NCBI GenBank assembly: GCA_025929455.1
Contig: JAICMB010000296.1
Span: 1-5,116, forward strand
DNA: 5,116 nt
From: Bryobacteraceae bacterium
GTDB taxonomy: Bacteria > Acidobacteriota > Terriglobia > Bryobacterales > Bryobacteraceae
Reading direction: 5' to 3'
Shown here: positions 1-4,902 of the stretch, piece by piece
How positions within the stretch are numbered: the stretch's first letter is position 1
How the letters are laid out: every line of letters starts with the position of its first letter
The notes under the pieces: model-generated
Database searches by the model: none
What the model saw: only the letters and a program-made list of their open reading frames with translations
Told to the model about the DNA's origin: nothing
Made by a program: the position numbers and the translations under genes

Positions 1-402
1 AAGTGCAGCCCGGTGAATTTCTTCTGGGGCAGTTTCGATCTGGCGGTGACGCGGTTTTCCGGCCGGCGCGCGCCGCCGCGCGACGGGCCGGCGTTCCAGC
101 AGGACGCGTATTCGCACGAGGTGATCAGCCATGGGTTCTGGCCGGGCAGCGGACCGCTGCTGGAACCGGCGTTCTACGCGTATGCCGCGCCGGAACCGGC
201 TGGCTTGAAGGAAGCGCGCGTGTCGCCGGATGCGGCGTACTACCACCGCGAGCTCAACGAATTCATCCTGCCTTATGAAGCGGTGCGGCAGGCCGATTCG
301 CCGGATGAAATGATCCACGCTTTCATCGACAGTACGTACGCGCAAGCCGCAGATTTGGCGAAGTGGGATCGGAAAGCGCTGGATCGGGTGATGGTGGCGT
401 AA
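1..402 (+). CDS. DUF5996 family protein, C-terminal part (5' end outside window)
   Basis: This is an open frame from the first base to a TAA stop, giving the last 133 residues of a larger protein. I recognise it as DUF5996 from the run beginning FFWGSFDLAVTRFSGR, followed by a HEVISHGFWPG segment, an AYAAPEP segment, and a C-terminal block with ELNEFILPYE and FIDSTYAQAADLAKWDR. No catalytic function is established for the family to my knowledge, and nothing visible here adds one. No signal peptide or membrane segment appears in the visible part. A GTG at position 13 could be read as a start, but the frame is open upstream and the domain is clearly entered in the middle, so the gene is truncated by the window, not short. 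It converges on the DUF4336 gene across a repeat-bearing intergenic stretch. Confidence 0.85.
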   Translation, partial: KCSPVNFFWGSFDLAVTRFSGRRAPPRDGPAFQQDAYSHEVISHGFWPGSGPLLEPAFYAYAAPEPAGLKEARVSPDAAYYHRELNEFILPYEAVRQADSPDEMIHAFIDSTYAQAADLAKWDRKALDRVMVA

Positions 403-433
403 ATGCTTCGGTGACTTTTGCCATCCATGGCGC

Positions 434-464
434 TGGATTCCGGCCAATCCGTGGCCGGGATGAC
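434..464. repeat. Solo, degenerate repeat box (TGGATTCCGG ... CCGGGATGAC)
   Basis: This 31-bp segment starts with TGGATTCCGG and ends with CCGGGATGAC. These are the same terminal boxes that bound the right half of the larger repeat starting at 479, here with a much shorter interior and one change (GGGATGAC instead of GGAATGAC). The interior can pair as CCGGCCA/TGGCCGG, so the unit folds as a small hairpin. Just upstream, GCTTCGGTGA at 405-414 is the exact reverse complement of TCACCGAAGC at 541-550 in the main repeat, so the element may begin near 405. Apart from these repeats I see nothing else in the gene-free stretch 403-640. Confidence 0.6.
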
Positions 465-478
465 GATGATTTTCCACC

Positions 479-609
479 GGTCATTCCGGGGCGGTCTGCG
501 GTTTCATCGCAGGCCGAACCCGGAATCCACTTTTGATGCATCACCGAAGCGCCAAGAGCTGGATTCCGGGTTCCGCCCGCAAACGGCGCGGGCGGCCCCG
601 GAATGACGA
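479..609. repeat. Structured interspersed repeat, copy 1
   Basis: This 131-bp element lies between two convergent genes and recurs at 2223-2422. The first 51 bp (479-529) match 2223-2273 with one mismatch. Outer ends GTCATTCCGGGGC (480-492) and GCCCCGGAATGAC (595-607) are perfect inverted repeats. Inner arms AACCCGGAATCCA (517-529) and TGGATTCCGGGTT (560-572) also pair perfectly. Two local hairpins sit between them: CTGCG/CGCAG (496-500/508-512) and CCGCCCGC/GCGGGCGG (573-580/588-595). The apical loop holds the palindrome TGATGCATCA (534-543). Together these give a four-armed fold. Repeats with such boxes are common in Xanthomonadales intergenic DNA as I recall. A role as a bidirectional terminator here is possible, but there is no clean U-tract. 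Confidence 0.85.
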
Positions 610-640
610 ACAAACCATTGTGCTCGTCATTCCAGCGCAT

Positions 641-1363
641 TCATTCCTCCAGCGCCTCCGCCAATGCCGACAAGGCTTCCTGTGGCTCGTGGATGACGTC
701 GCCGTGCGAGACGATGATGCGGCGCAGGTGTTGGTCGTTTGACCATTCGCGGAACTGCGCGGCAAGCGCGCGCTTGTCCTCGACCACCATCCGCTGGATC
801 ACTCTCGGCACCTGCGGCTGCTTGACGCCGAAGCCCATCAGCCGCGCCATGACTTTCGCGCCGAGGCCATCCGGATGCGCAACGTGGGCGATCACGTCGT
901 TGATCACCAGTGTCCTGTCGTCGCCGCGCGTCACCAGCAACGCGGCTTCGCGTTGCGCGGTGCCGTTGACGACCATGAACCTGACATCGGGATCATCGAA
1001 CACGTCGCCGGTCGCATCCACCGAAACGACTTCCTCCACGTCCGCCCGCGCGCCCGCGGGTGCGACCACCGTGATCGACGGATAACGGTGCTTCCAGATC
1101 CTGGCATCGAGCCGGTGGTGGCCGCTGGGCACGACCATGAAGGTGGGCGCCCCGAGCGCTTCGATGCGACGCATGTCCGCTTCTTCGAGCGCCACCGCGC
1201 TGTAGATGACAGTGCCGCCGCCGGCGAGCCTCACCACGGTCATGCGGCGCGGGAAATGGCCGAGCGGCATGGTGATCGTGCCCTCGACCGTCAGCAGGCC
1301 TTCGTCCAGTTCCTGCACCGAACCGTGCTCCTGCACTTCCCAGGTTTCCAGTGCCTTGGTCAT
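641..1363 (-). CDS. DUF4336 domain-containing protein (metallo-beta-lactamase-like fold)
   Basis: The product has 240 residues and appears cytoplasmic, with no signal peptide or membrane segment. The opening PLGHFPRRMTVVRL, then a VIYSAVAL strand, VVPSGHHRLDARIWKHRYP (about 78-95) and the terminal VSHGD (219-222) fit the DUF4336 family. That family resembles metallo-beta-lactamase-fold hydrolases but lacks the full HxHxDH motif. Visible candidate ligands are H82, H83, D86, N155/D156 and H220; whether metal is bound is unknown. The ATG at 1363 is supported by an AAGGAG six bases upstream. The gene stands alone: 85 bp separate it from the Doc toxin gene upstream on the same strand, and it converges on the DUF5996 gene. 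No substrate can be named. Confidence 0.8.
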   Translation of the reverse strand: MTKALETWEVQEHGSVQELDEGLLTVEGTITMPLGHFPRRMTVVRLAGGGTVIYSAVALEEADMRRIEALGAPTFMVVPSGHHRLDARIWKHRYPSITVVAPAGARADVEEVVSVDATGDVFDDPDVRFMVVNGTAQREAALLVTRGDDRTLVINDVIAHVAHPDGLGAKVMARLMGFGVKQPQVPRVIQRMVVEDKRALAAQFREWSNDQHLRRIIVSHGDVIHEPQEALSALAEALEE

Positions 1364-1369
1364 CGCACG

Positions 1370-1375
1370 CTCCTT
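1370..1375 (-). promoter_or_regulatory. Shine-Dalgarno site of the DUF4336 gene
   Basis: AAGGAG on the - strand lies six bases before the ATG at 1363. It is the clearest ribosome binding site in the window and fixes the start of the DUF4336 gene. The rest of the 85-bp gap to the Doc gene (1364-1448) shows no convincing -35/-10 pair, so read-through from the toxin operon cannot be excluded. Confidence 0.75.
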
Positions 1376-1448
1376 GTGGTGGATGTGCGATCAGCCTAAG
1401 CGACGGGGCATGAATGGTGGCTGCGATGTGCGCGCGTATTGGAAGTAT

Positions 1449-1901
1449 TCAGGCGCGGCTGCGAGTGCTGCGCGTGCGATATTTCCTCGCGCGCGGTTCC
1501 TGCACGCGCTTGCCCGGTTTCATCTTGACGTGCTGCCGCAGCCAGGCGGCGAAATCCTTCTCGCGCACTTTGCCTTCGGCGAGGGCGAGGTAGATCGGGT
1601 AGAGCTCCAGATTGTCGGCATCAAGTTCGCCGTCGTTGAGCATGATGAAGGTTTCGCACGCGACCGCTGCCGTGCGCTTGTTGCCATCCACGAACGGATG
1701 TTTTCGTGCGAGGCCGAACGCCAGGCTTGCCGCGAGATCGGCCAGATCGGGCGGGGGATCGCCATACGCATATAGCTGTTGTGGACGGGCAAGTGCGGAT
1801 TCGGGCAGTTTTTCATCGCGCACGCCGCCCGTGCCGCCGTGTTCGGCGAGTTGGCGGTCGTGGATCGCAAGTGCGAGCGTCTTGTCCAGCCAGGCGATCA
1901 T
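1449..1901 (-). CDS. doc: Type II toxin, death-on-curing (Doc) family, Fic fold
   Basis: The product has 150 residues. The Fic core motif is H68-P-F70-V-D72-G-N74-K75-R76-T, the Doc version in which the GNGR of AMP-transferring Fic proteins becomes GNKR. The characterised P1 Doc is a kinase that phosphorylates EF-Tu and stops translation; the same activity is inferred here. Residues 29-50 (RDEKLPESALARPQQLYAYG) match the conserved N-terminal part of the family. The protein runs about 20 residues past the usual end in an Arg-rich tail (EPRARKYRTRSTRSRA), which is unusual. Its ATG overlaps the antitoxin stop as TGATG, with no clear Shine-Dalgarno, so translation is probably coupled. The antitoxin is AbrB/MazE-like, not Phd, a known alternative partner for Doc proteins. 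Confidence 0.92.
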   Translation of the reverse strand: MIAWLDKTLALAIHDRQLAEHGGTGGVRDEKLPESALARPQQLYAYGDPPPDLADLAASLAFGLARKHPFVDGNKRTAAVACETFIMLNDGELDADNLELYPIYLALAEGKVREKDFAAWLRQHVKMKPGKRVQEPRARKYRTRSTRSRA

Positions 1902-2125
1902 CAGCTATCTGCCAGCTTGCGCAACAACGTGCGGCGCTTGCGCATCACCTTCTCCGCCACTTCCATCTGCTTGGCGAGGGTGGGGTCGTAGGTGGTGAGC
2001 TTGATGCCGTCGGGTGTTTCCAGCGCGTACAGCTCGTCGCCTTTTTCCACGCGCAGGCGCGCCAGCAGTTCCTTCGGAAGGATCACGCCGGCGGAGTTGC
2101 CGATGGTGGTTATTTTCAGTTTCAT
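1901..2125 (-). CDS. AbrB/MazE-type (SpoVT-AbrB) antitoxin of the Doc toxin
   Basis: The product has 74 residues. The first 45 or so form a swapped-hairpin DNA-binding domain, recognised from KITTIGNSAGVILPKELL followed by VEKGDELY, a hallmark of MazE/AbrB antitoxins. The remaining part (about 48-74, DPTLAKQMEVAEKVMRKRRT and on) should be a helix that binds and neutralises the toxin. Placed first in the operon, it would be made ahead of Doc and would dimerise to repress its own promoter, as is usual for such antitoxins. The start ATG at 2125 has no AG-rich Shine-Dalgarno (upstream bases are GCAGCAGCGACGCGATC). An inverted repeat lies 20-38 bp upstream of the start. Confidence 0.92.
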   Translation of the reverse strand: MKLKITTIGNSAGVILPKELLARLRVEKGDELYALETPDGIKLTTYDPTLAKQMEVAEKVMRKRRTLLRKLADS

Positions 2126-2143
2126 GATCGCGTCGCTGCTGCT

Positions 2144-2163
2144 GTTATAACGTTGGTTATAAT
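2144..2163 (-). promoter_or_regulatory. Candidate operator of the AbrB-Doc operon
   Basis: GTTATAAC (2144-2151, itself a perfect palindrome) is followed after four bases by GTTATAAT (2156-2163). TTATAAC (2145-2151) and GTTATAA (2156-2162) form a perfect 7-bp inverted repeat with a GTTG spacer, and GTTATAA is also repeated directly at 12-bp spacing, close to one helical turn. It is an AT-rich island in GC-rich DNA directly ahead of the antitoxin gene. That arrangement fits an autoregulatory site bound by antitoxin dimers; binding itself is inferred. Confidence 0.6.
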
Positions 2164-2187
2164 AGTGGTGTTCGCGATCGATGACCA
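2159..2187 (-). promoter_or_regulatory. Candidate sigma-70 promoter of the AbrB-Doc operon
   Basis: Reading the - strand, TGGTCA (2187-2182, four of six matches to TTGACA) is followed after a 17-bp spacer by TATTAT (2164-2159, five of six matches to TATAAT). Transcription would begin near 2152, inside the inverted repeat, leaving a leader of roughly 25 bases. A repressor on the operator would cover the -10 box and start site. The TATAAC within the second half-site is a possible alternative -10 but has no -35 at a proper distance. Confidence 0.4.
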
Positions 2188-2222
2188 GACCCCGCCTTGA
2201 CCGGACAGCGATTTCTTTTGCT

Positions 2223-2422
2223 GGTCATTCCGGGGCGGTCTGCGGCTTCATCGCAGGCCGAACCCGGAATCCATTTGATGCATCACCGAAGCATAAGAGC
2301 TGGATGACGCGCGGCTCCTGCCGCGCGCTCTTCGGGCCATTCGCTGCGCGAATGTTCGCGGCCTCCTGCCTCCGCAGTCCGGGTTGCGCTCGCAAACGGC
2401 GCGAGCGGCCCCGGAATGACGA
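2223..2422. repeat. Structured interspersed repeat, copy 2 (with 72-bp insertion)
   Basis: This is the same element as 479-609, in the same orientation. It spans 200 bp because 72 bp are inserted (2306-2377) and three bases are lost near the centre. The outer inverted repeats are intact (2224-2236 with 2408-2420). The TGATGCATCA palindrome (2276-2285) and the CTGCG/CGCAG hairpin are kept. The right hairpin is CGCTCGC (2387-2393) with GCGAGCG (2401-2407): relative to copy 1 the central C:G pair is now T:A, so pairing is preserved. It lies between the GH39 gene's 3' end and the promoter of the AbrB-Doc operon. Together with the heptamers at 2441-2464 it fills most of the gene-free stretch 2126-2466. 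Confidence 0.85.
2306..2377. repeat. 72-bp double-hairpin insertion inside repeat copy 2
   Basis: Copy 1 reads TGGATTCCGGG without interruption, whereas copy 2 reads TGGAT, then 72 extra bases, then TCCGGG. The insert contains two perfect hairpins: CGCGCGGC/GCCGCGCG around a TCCT loop (2308-2327), and CATTCGC/GCGAATG around a 3-base loop (2338-2354). The first hairpin's GCGGCTCCTGCC is echoed by GCGGCCTCCTGCC near 2358-2370. I see no target duplication at its edges. Confidence 0.65.
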
Positions 2423-2440
2423 CGCTTATTAGCTTTCGCC

Positions 2441-2464
2441 GAGTCCCGCGTCCCGGGTCCCGGG
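2441..2464. repeat. Short tandem heptamer run (GNGTCCC x3)
   Basis: GAGTCCC, GCGTCCC and GGGTCCC follow one another at 2441-2461, with a further GGG. They lie immediately past the stop codon of the GH39 gene on the - strand. GGGACTC-like heptamer runs are a familiar intergenic feature of xanthomonads as I recall. The CCCGGG palindromes could form short stems downstream of the GH39 transcript, but no U-tract follows, so I do not call a terminator. Confidence 0.5.
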
Positions 2465-2466
2465 CC

Positions 2467-3972
2467 TCACCGCACTTCGATCACCGCCAGGCCGTGGCTC
2501 GGGAGCGTGATCGAAAGCATGCCGTGGTCGATCGCGATTTCTTCCGGCGGCGGCAGCGCGGCGGCGTCGCGCAACTGTTTCAGTTGCGCCATGGTCGGGT
2601 AGCGCGGCGAGCCCATCGCCGCGTATGCGGCGTGCATGTCGCCGTGCGTGGCGTCCACGCGGGACACGAAAGCCCGTGTTGCATCGGTGTGTTGCAGCTC
2701 CAGCGCGATCGTTTGCGGCGCGCCGTCCTGCTGTCCCGGCAGCGCGTAGTTCCACACGGCGAGCACGAGCGAACCATCGGGCCTGCGCGTGGCGAGCACG
2801 TCGTCCGAATCCACCGCGATGCGCTGGTCGCCGAGTTCGTGCAGCAGCTTGAACGCATTGAACGCGGGCTTCGGGATGCCGCCTTCGGCGATCAAGCCGA
2901 AACCGCCGTACAGCGGCGTCTTCACCACGCCCTGTTCGTCGAACACGTCGGAAAACGTCCAATACGACATCATGTCGACCATGCCGTCGCACTGGCGGAT
3001 CAGGTCGGCCATCCACGGGCCCATGTATGTCGAGTCGGTAACGGCGGGCTCGTTCTTGTAGCTGGCGTTGAACTCGCTCCAGACCAGCGGCAGGTGCGGC
3101 ATCGAGGAAGCCGCGATCTCGTCGTGCACCTTGCTCACGGTGCGGCAGACCATCCTGTCGCGCGGCACCCGCTTCGTCGTGCCGAGCACGTGTTTCGACG
3201 AATCGTTGGCGTAAACGTGGGTCGAAACGAAATCCACCGGCACGTGGTGCTCCTTGCAGTGCCTGATGAAATCCGTGATCCACGCGGCCTGCGCCGTGGC
3301 CGGCCCGCCCACGCGCAGCCGCGGATCCACCGCCTTGAGCGCGCGCGCGGTGTGGTCGTAGAGCGTCCAGTACGTTTCCTGGTGCGGAAGGCCGGCCCAG
3401 AAATCGAGATTTGGCTCGTTCCAGACTTCGAAATACCACGACGCGACTTCGTCGATGCCGTAGCGGTCGATCAGGTGCTTCGCGAACGCCGTGATCAGCG
3501 CGTCCCACTTCGCGTAATCCTTCGGCGGCGAGATGTCGGGATGGCCGGTGAACACGTGCGTGACCGGCTCCGATGCCAGTTGCGTGGGCATGAAGCTCAA
3601 TTCCACGAACGGCTTGACGCCGTTGGCGAGCAGGCCGTCGTAGATCCGGTCGACGTAGGAGAAGTTGTAGACCGGATTGCCTTGCTTGTCCTCGCCGTAG
3701 ACGCCGACTTCGTCGTCGAGGATGCCGTGGAAGCGCACGTACTCGAAGCCCGTGGCCTGTCTGGTCGCGCGCAGGTCGTCGCGCCAGTCTTCGCGCATCG
3801 ACAGGATGGCGCGGCCGGAGCCGAACATCTGCTCCCAGAAGTGCGGGAACGGATGCGCGGGCGCGGCGTCGTCGATCGTCACCGTCTCGTCGGCGGCGGG
3901 CGCGGCCGCGGCGCCGCCGGACGCGAGCAACAGCAACACGACGAGGGTGCGGGCGAATGCGATCTGCTTCAT
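2467..3972 (-). CDS. Secreted GH39 glycoside hydrolase, probable beta-xylosidase
   Basis: The product has 501 residues. A signal peptide is clear at 1-27: MKQIAFAR, a hydrophobic VVLLLLASGG run, then an AAAAPA|A cleavage region, so the enzyme is exported. WYFEVWNEPN (179-188) matches the GH39 signature W-x-F-E-x-W-N-E-P-[DN], with E186 as acid/base. E300 in WSEFNASY is the likely nucleophile; the 114-residue spacing is close to that of characterised family members. A retaining (alpha/beta)8 barrel (to about 380) and a C-terminal beta-sandwich are expected. GH39 includes beta-xylosidases and alpha-L-iduronidases; the former fits a bacterial secreted enzyme acting on xylo-oligosaccharides. The ATG at 3972 is chosen because it begins the signal peptide, though its Shine-Dalgarno is poor. 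A TTG at 4062 would add 30 Arg-rich residues before the signal and is unlikely. No transporter or other xylan genes are adjacent. Confidence 0.9.
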   Translation of the reverse strand: MKQIAFARTLVVLLLLASGGAAAAPAADETVTIDDAAPAHPFPHFWEQMFGSGRAILSMREDWRDDLRATRQATGFEYVRFHGILDDEVGVYGEDKQGNPVYNFSYVDRIYDGLLANGVKPFVELSFMPTQLASEPVTHVFTGHPDISPPKDYAKWDALITAFAKHLIDRYGIDEVASWYFEVWNEPNLDFWAGLPHQETYWTLYDHTARALKAVDPRLRVGGPATAQAAWITDFIRHCKEHHVPVDFVSTHVYANDSSKHVLGTTKRVPRDRMVCRTVSKVHDEIAASSMPHLPLVWSEFNASYKNEPAVTDSTYMGPWMADLIRQCDGMVDMMSYWTFSDVFDEQGVVKTPLYGGFGLIAEGGIPKPAFNAFKLLHELGDQRIAVDSDDVLATRRPDGSLVLAVWNYALPGQQDGAPQTIALELQHTDATRAFVSRVDATHGDMHAAYAAMGSPRYPTMAQLKQLRDAAALPPPEEIAIDHGMLSITLPSHGLAVIEVR

Positions 3973-4061
3973 GCGGGGAAGGGCAATTGCGGGAACGCGC
4001 AACGATAAGGCCGGCACGCGGCGAACGCCAGCGCGTGAAGCGCGGCGCCGAAGCTGCGACA
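3973..4061. promoter_or_regulatory. Divergent intergenic region, GH39 / VOC
   Basis: These 89 bp separate the divergent GH39 (- strand) and VOC (+ strand) genes, so both promoters should be here or in the neighbouring gene. It is GC-rich. I find no convincing -35/-10 pair or repressor palindrome on either strand, and neither gene has a strong Shine-Dalgarno. It is listed as the place where regulation must lie, not as a defined site. Confidence 0.35.
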
Positions 4062-4481
4062 ATGCGCGCGATGTTCCGTCTCCGCGGCCTCGACCACATC
4101 GTCCTGCGCGTGCGCAATGCCGCCGCGATGCGCGGGTTCTACTGCGGCGTGCTCGGCTGCACCTTCGAGCGCGAGCAGCCGGAGATCGGCCTGCTGCAGT
4201 TGCGCGCGGGCGAATCGCTGATCGACCTCGTCGACATCGAAGGCAAGCTCGGGCGCAAGGGCGGCGCGGCGCCCGGCAGCGAAGCGCGCAACGTCGACCA
4301 CTTCTGCCTGCGAGTCGAGCCGTGGGACGAAGCGGATATCCTCGAACACCTGCGGGCGCACGACGTGGCGATCGGCGAGATCGGGCAACGCTACGGCGCC
4401 GAAGGCACCGGCCCGTCGATCTACATCGACGATCCGGAAGGCAACACGGTGGAATTGAAAGGCCCGCCGGTTACACGCTGA
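4062..4481 (+). CDS. VOC superfamily (glyoxalase/dioxygenase-fold) protein
   Basis: The product has 139 residues and appears cytoplasmic. It has two beta-alpha-beta-beta-beta modules: the first begins GLDHIVLRVRN and includes GFYCGVLGC; the second begins NVDHFCLRVE and ends IDDPEGNTVELKG. H12, H80 and E131 occupy the usual metal-ligand positions of single-domain VOC enzymes such as fosfomycin-resistance and glyoxalase-type proteins. The substrate cannot be told from sequence. The C-terminal GPSIYIDDPEGN-VELKGPP block is typical of the small stand-alone VOC proteins sometimes named 'virulence protein', a label with little functional support. ATG at 4062 is used; an in-frame ATG at 4071 (MFRLRGLDH) is equally plausible and would remove three residues. 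The last 11 bp overlap the 3' end of the convergent PIN toxin gene. Confidence 0.85.
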   Translation: MRAMFRLRGLDHIVLRVRNAAAMRGFYCGVLGCTFEREQPEIGLLQLRAGESLIDLVDIEGKLGRKGGAAPGSEARNVDHFCLRVEPWDEADILEHLRAHDVAIGEIGQRYGAEGTGPSIYIDDPEGNTVELKGPPVTR

Positions 4482-4902
4482 GCCGCTCGATCGCTTGGGC
4501 CGGCGTGATCAACGCGATGCGCGGGAGCGGTGCGAGGACAAGCAGATCCCTATCGCCGCTGACCAGCGCGTCGGCTCGCGCGGCGAAGGCGAGATGCAGG
4601 AAGGGCAGGTCGTATGGGTCGCGGCAATGCGGCGTCTTCGGCGGCGGATCGGGGATGCGCACCGATTCGGTCCAGGGCAGATAATCCGCCAGCAGCTCGT
4701 GCTGCTCTTCGCCCGTCAGTCTGAATTTTGGATAGGCGAGTACGCGGATCAATTCCGAAGCTGTGTCGTGACTGGCCAGTGGTACGAACAATCCGCGTTG
4801 CCAAGCCAGGCGCAAGCGGCCGGTGGTGCCGCCGGGCCGGATCAGGGCAGAGAGGACGACATTGGTGTCGAGCACCCAGTGCGGCGGACTCCGTCCGCTC
4901 AC
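4471..4902 (-). CDS. PIN-domain toxin of a type II toxin-antitoxin pair
   Basis: The product has 143 residues. It matches the 'PIN family toxin component' group (TIGR00305-like): WVLDTNVVLSALIRPGG at the N-terminus, SHDTASELIRVLAYPKF in the middle, then CRDPYDLPFLHLAFAARADALVSGDRDLL. Probable catalytic acids are D12, E50, D98 (or D95) and D117, forming the Mg-dependent ribonuclease site of the fold; all appear present, so the toxin is probably active. The RNA target is unknown. The start is taken as GTG at 4902, whose last bases share GTGA with the stop of the upstream antitoxin frame. This 4-bp overlap is a typical coupled toxin-antitoxin junction, and it places VLDTNV ten residues from the start, as expected. 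A longer frame from 4992 would lie inside the antitoxin gene. The 3' end overlaps the VOC gene. Confidence 0.88.
   Translation of the reverse strand: MSGRSPPHWVLDTNVVLSALIRPGGTTGRLRLAWQRGLFVPLASHDTASELIRVLAYPKFRLTGEEQHELLADYLPWTESVRIPDPPPKTPHCRDPYDLPFLHLAFAARADALVSGDRDLLVLAPLPRIALITPAQAIERLSV

Noticed and set aside
418..606. Small open frame (62 codons) within the repeat between the convergent genes
   Set aside because: It lies almost entirely in repeat boxes, and its peptide reflects the GGATTCCGG units. There is no ribosome site.
480..607. Cloverleaf-like fold read as a possible tRNA gene
   Set aside because: Arm lengths are wrong (13-bp outer and inner stems), and there is no T-loop, anticodon arm or CCA-proximal pattern. 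The recurrence as an intergenic repeat explains it better.
603..1399. Overlapping + strand frames across the DUF4336 gene
   Set aside because: No recognisable domain. The opposite strand carries a good Shine-Dalgarno and a family match.
2126..2466. Possible CRISPR array from recurring boxes
   Set aside because: The boxes are inverted, irregularly spaced and only two or three in number. There are no equal-length direct repeats with unique spacers and no cas genes.
2416..4008. Long + strand open frame of 530 codons antisense to the GH39 gene
   Set aside because: Its translation is dominated by Arg, His, Val and Ala without recognisable domains, the usual shadow in GC-rich DNA. The - strand frame has a signal peptide and the full GH39 signature.
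3973..4062. Upstream TTG start giving a 531-residue GH39 protein
   Set aside because: The 30 added residues are Arg-rich and would bury the signal peptide inside the protein; the ATG at 3972 starts it cleanly.
2429..4117. Second long - strand open frame of 562 codons in another phase of the GH39 region
   Set aside because: Arg-rich low-complexity translation with no family motifs; it is a frame shadow of the GH39 gene.
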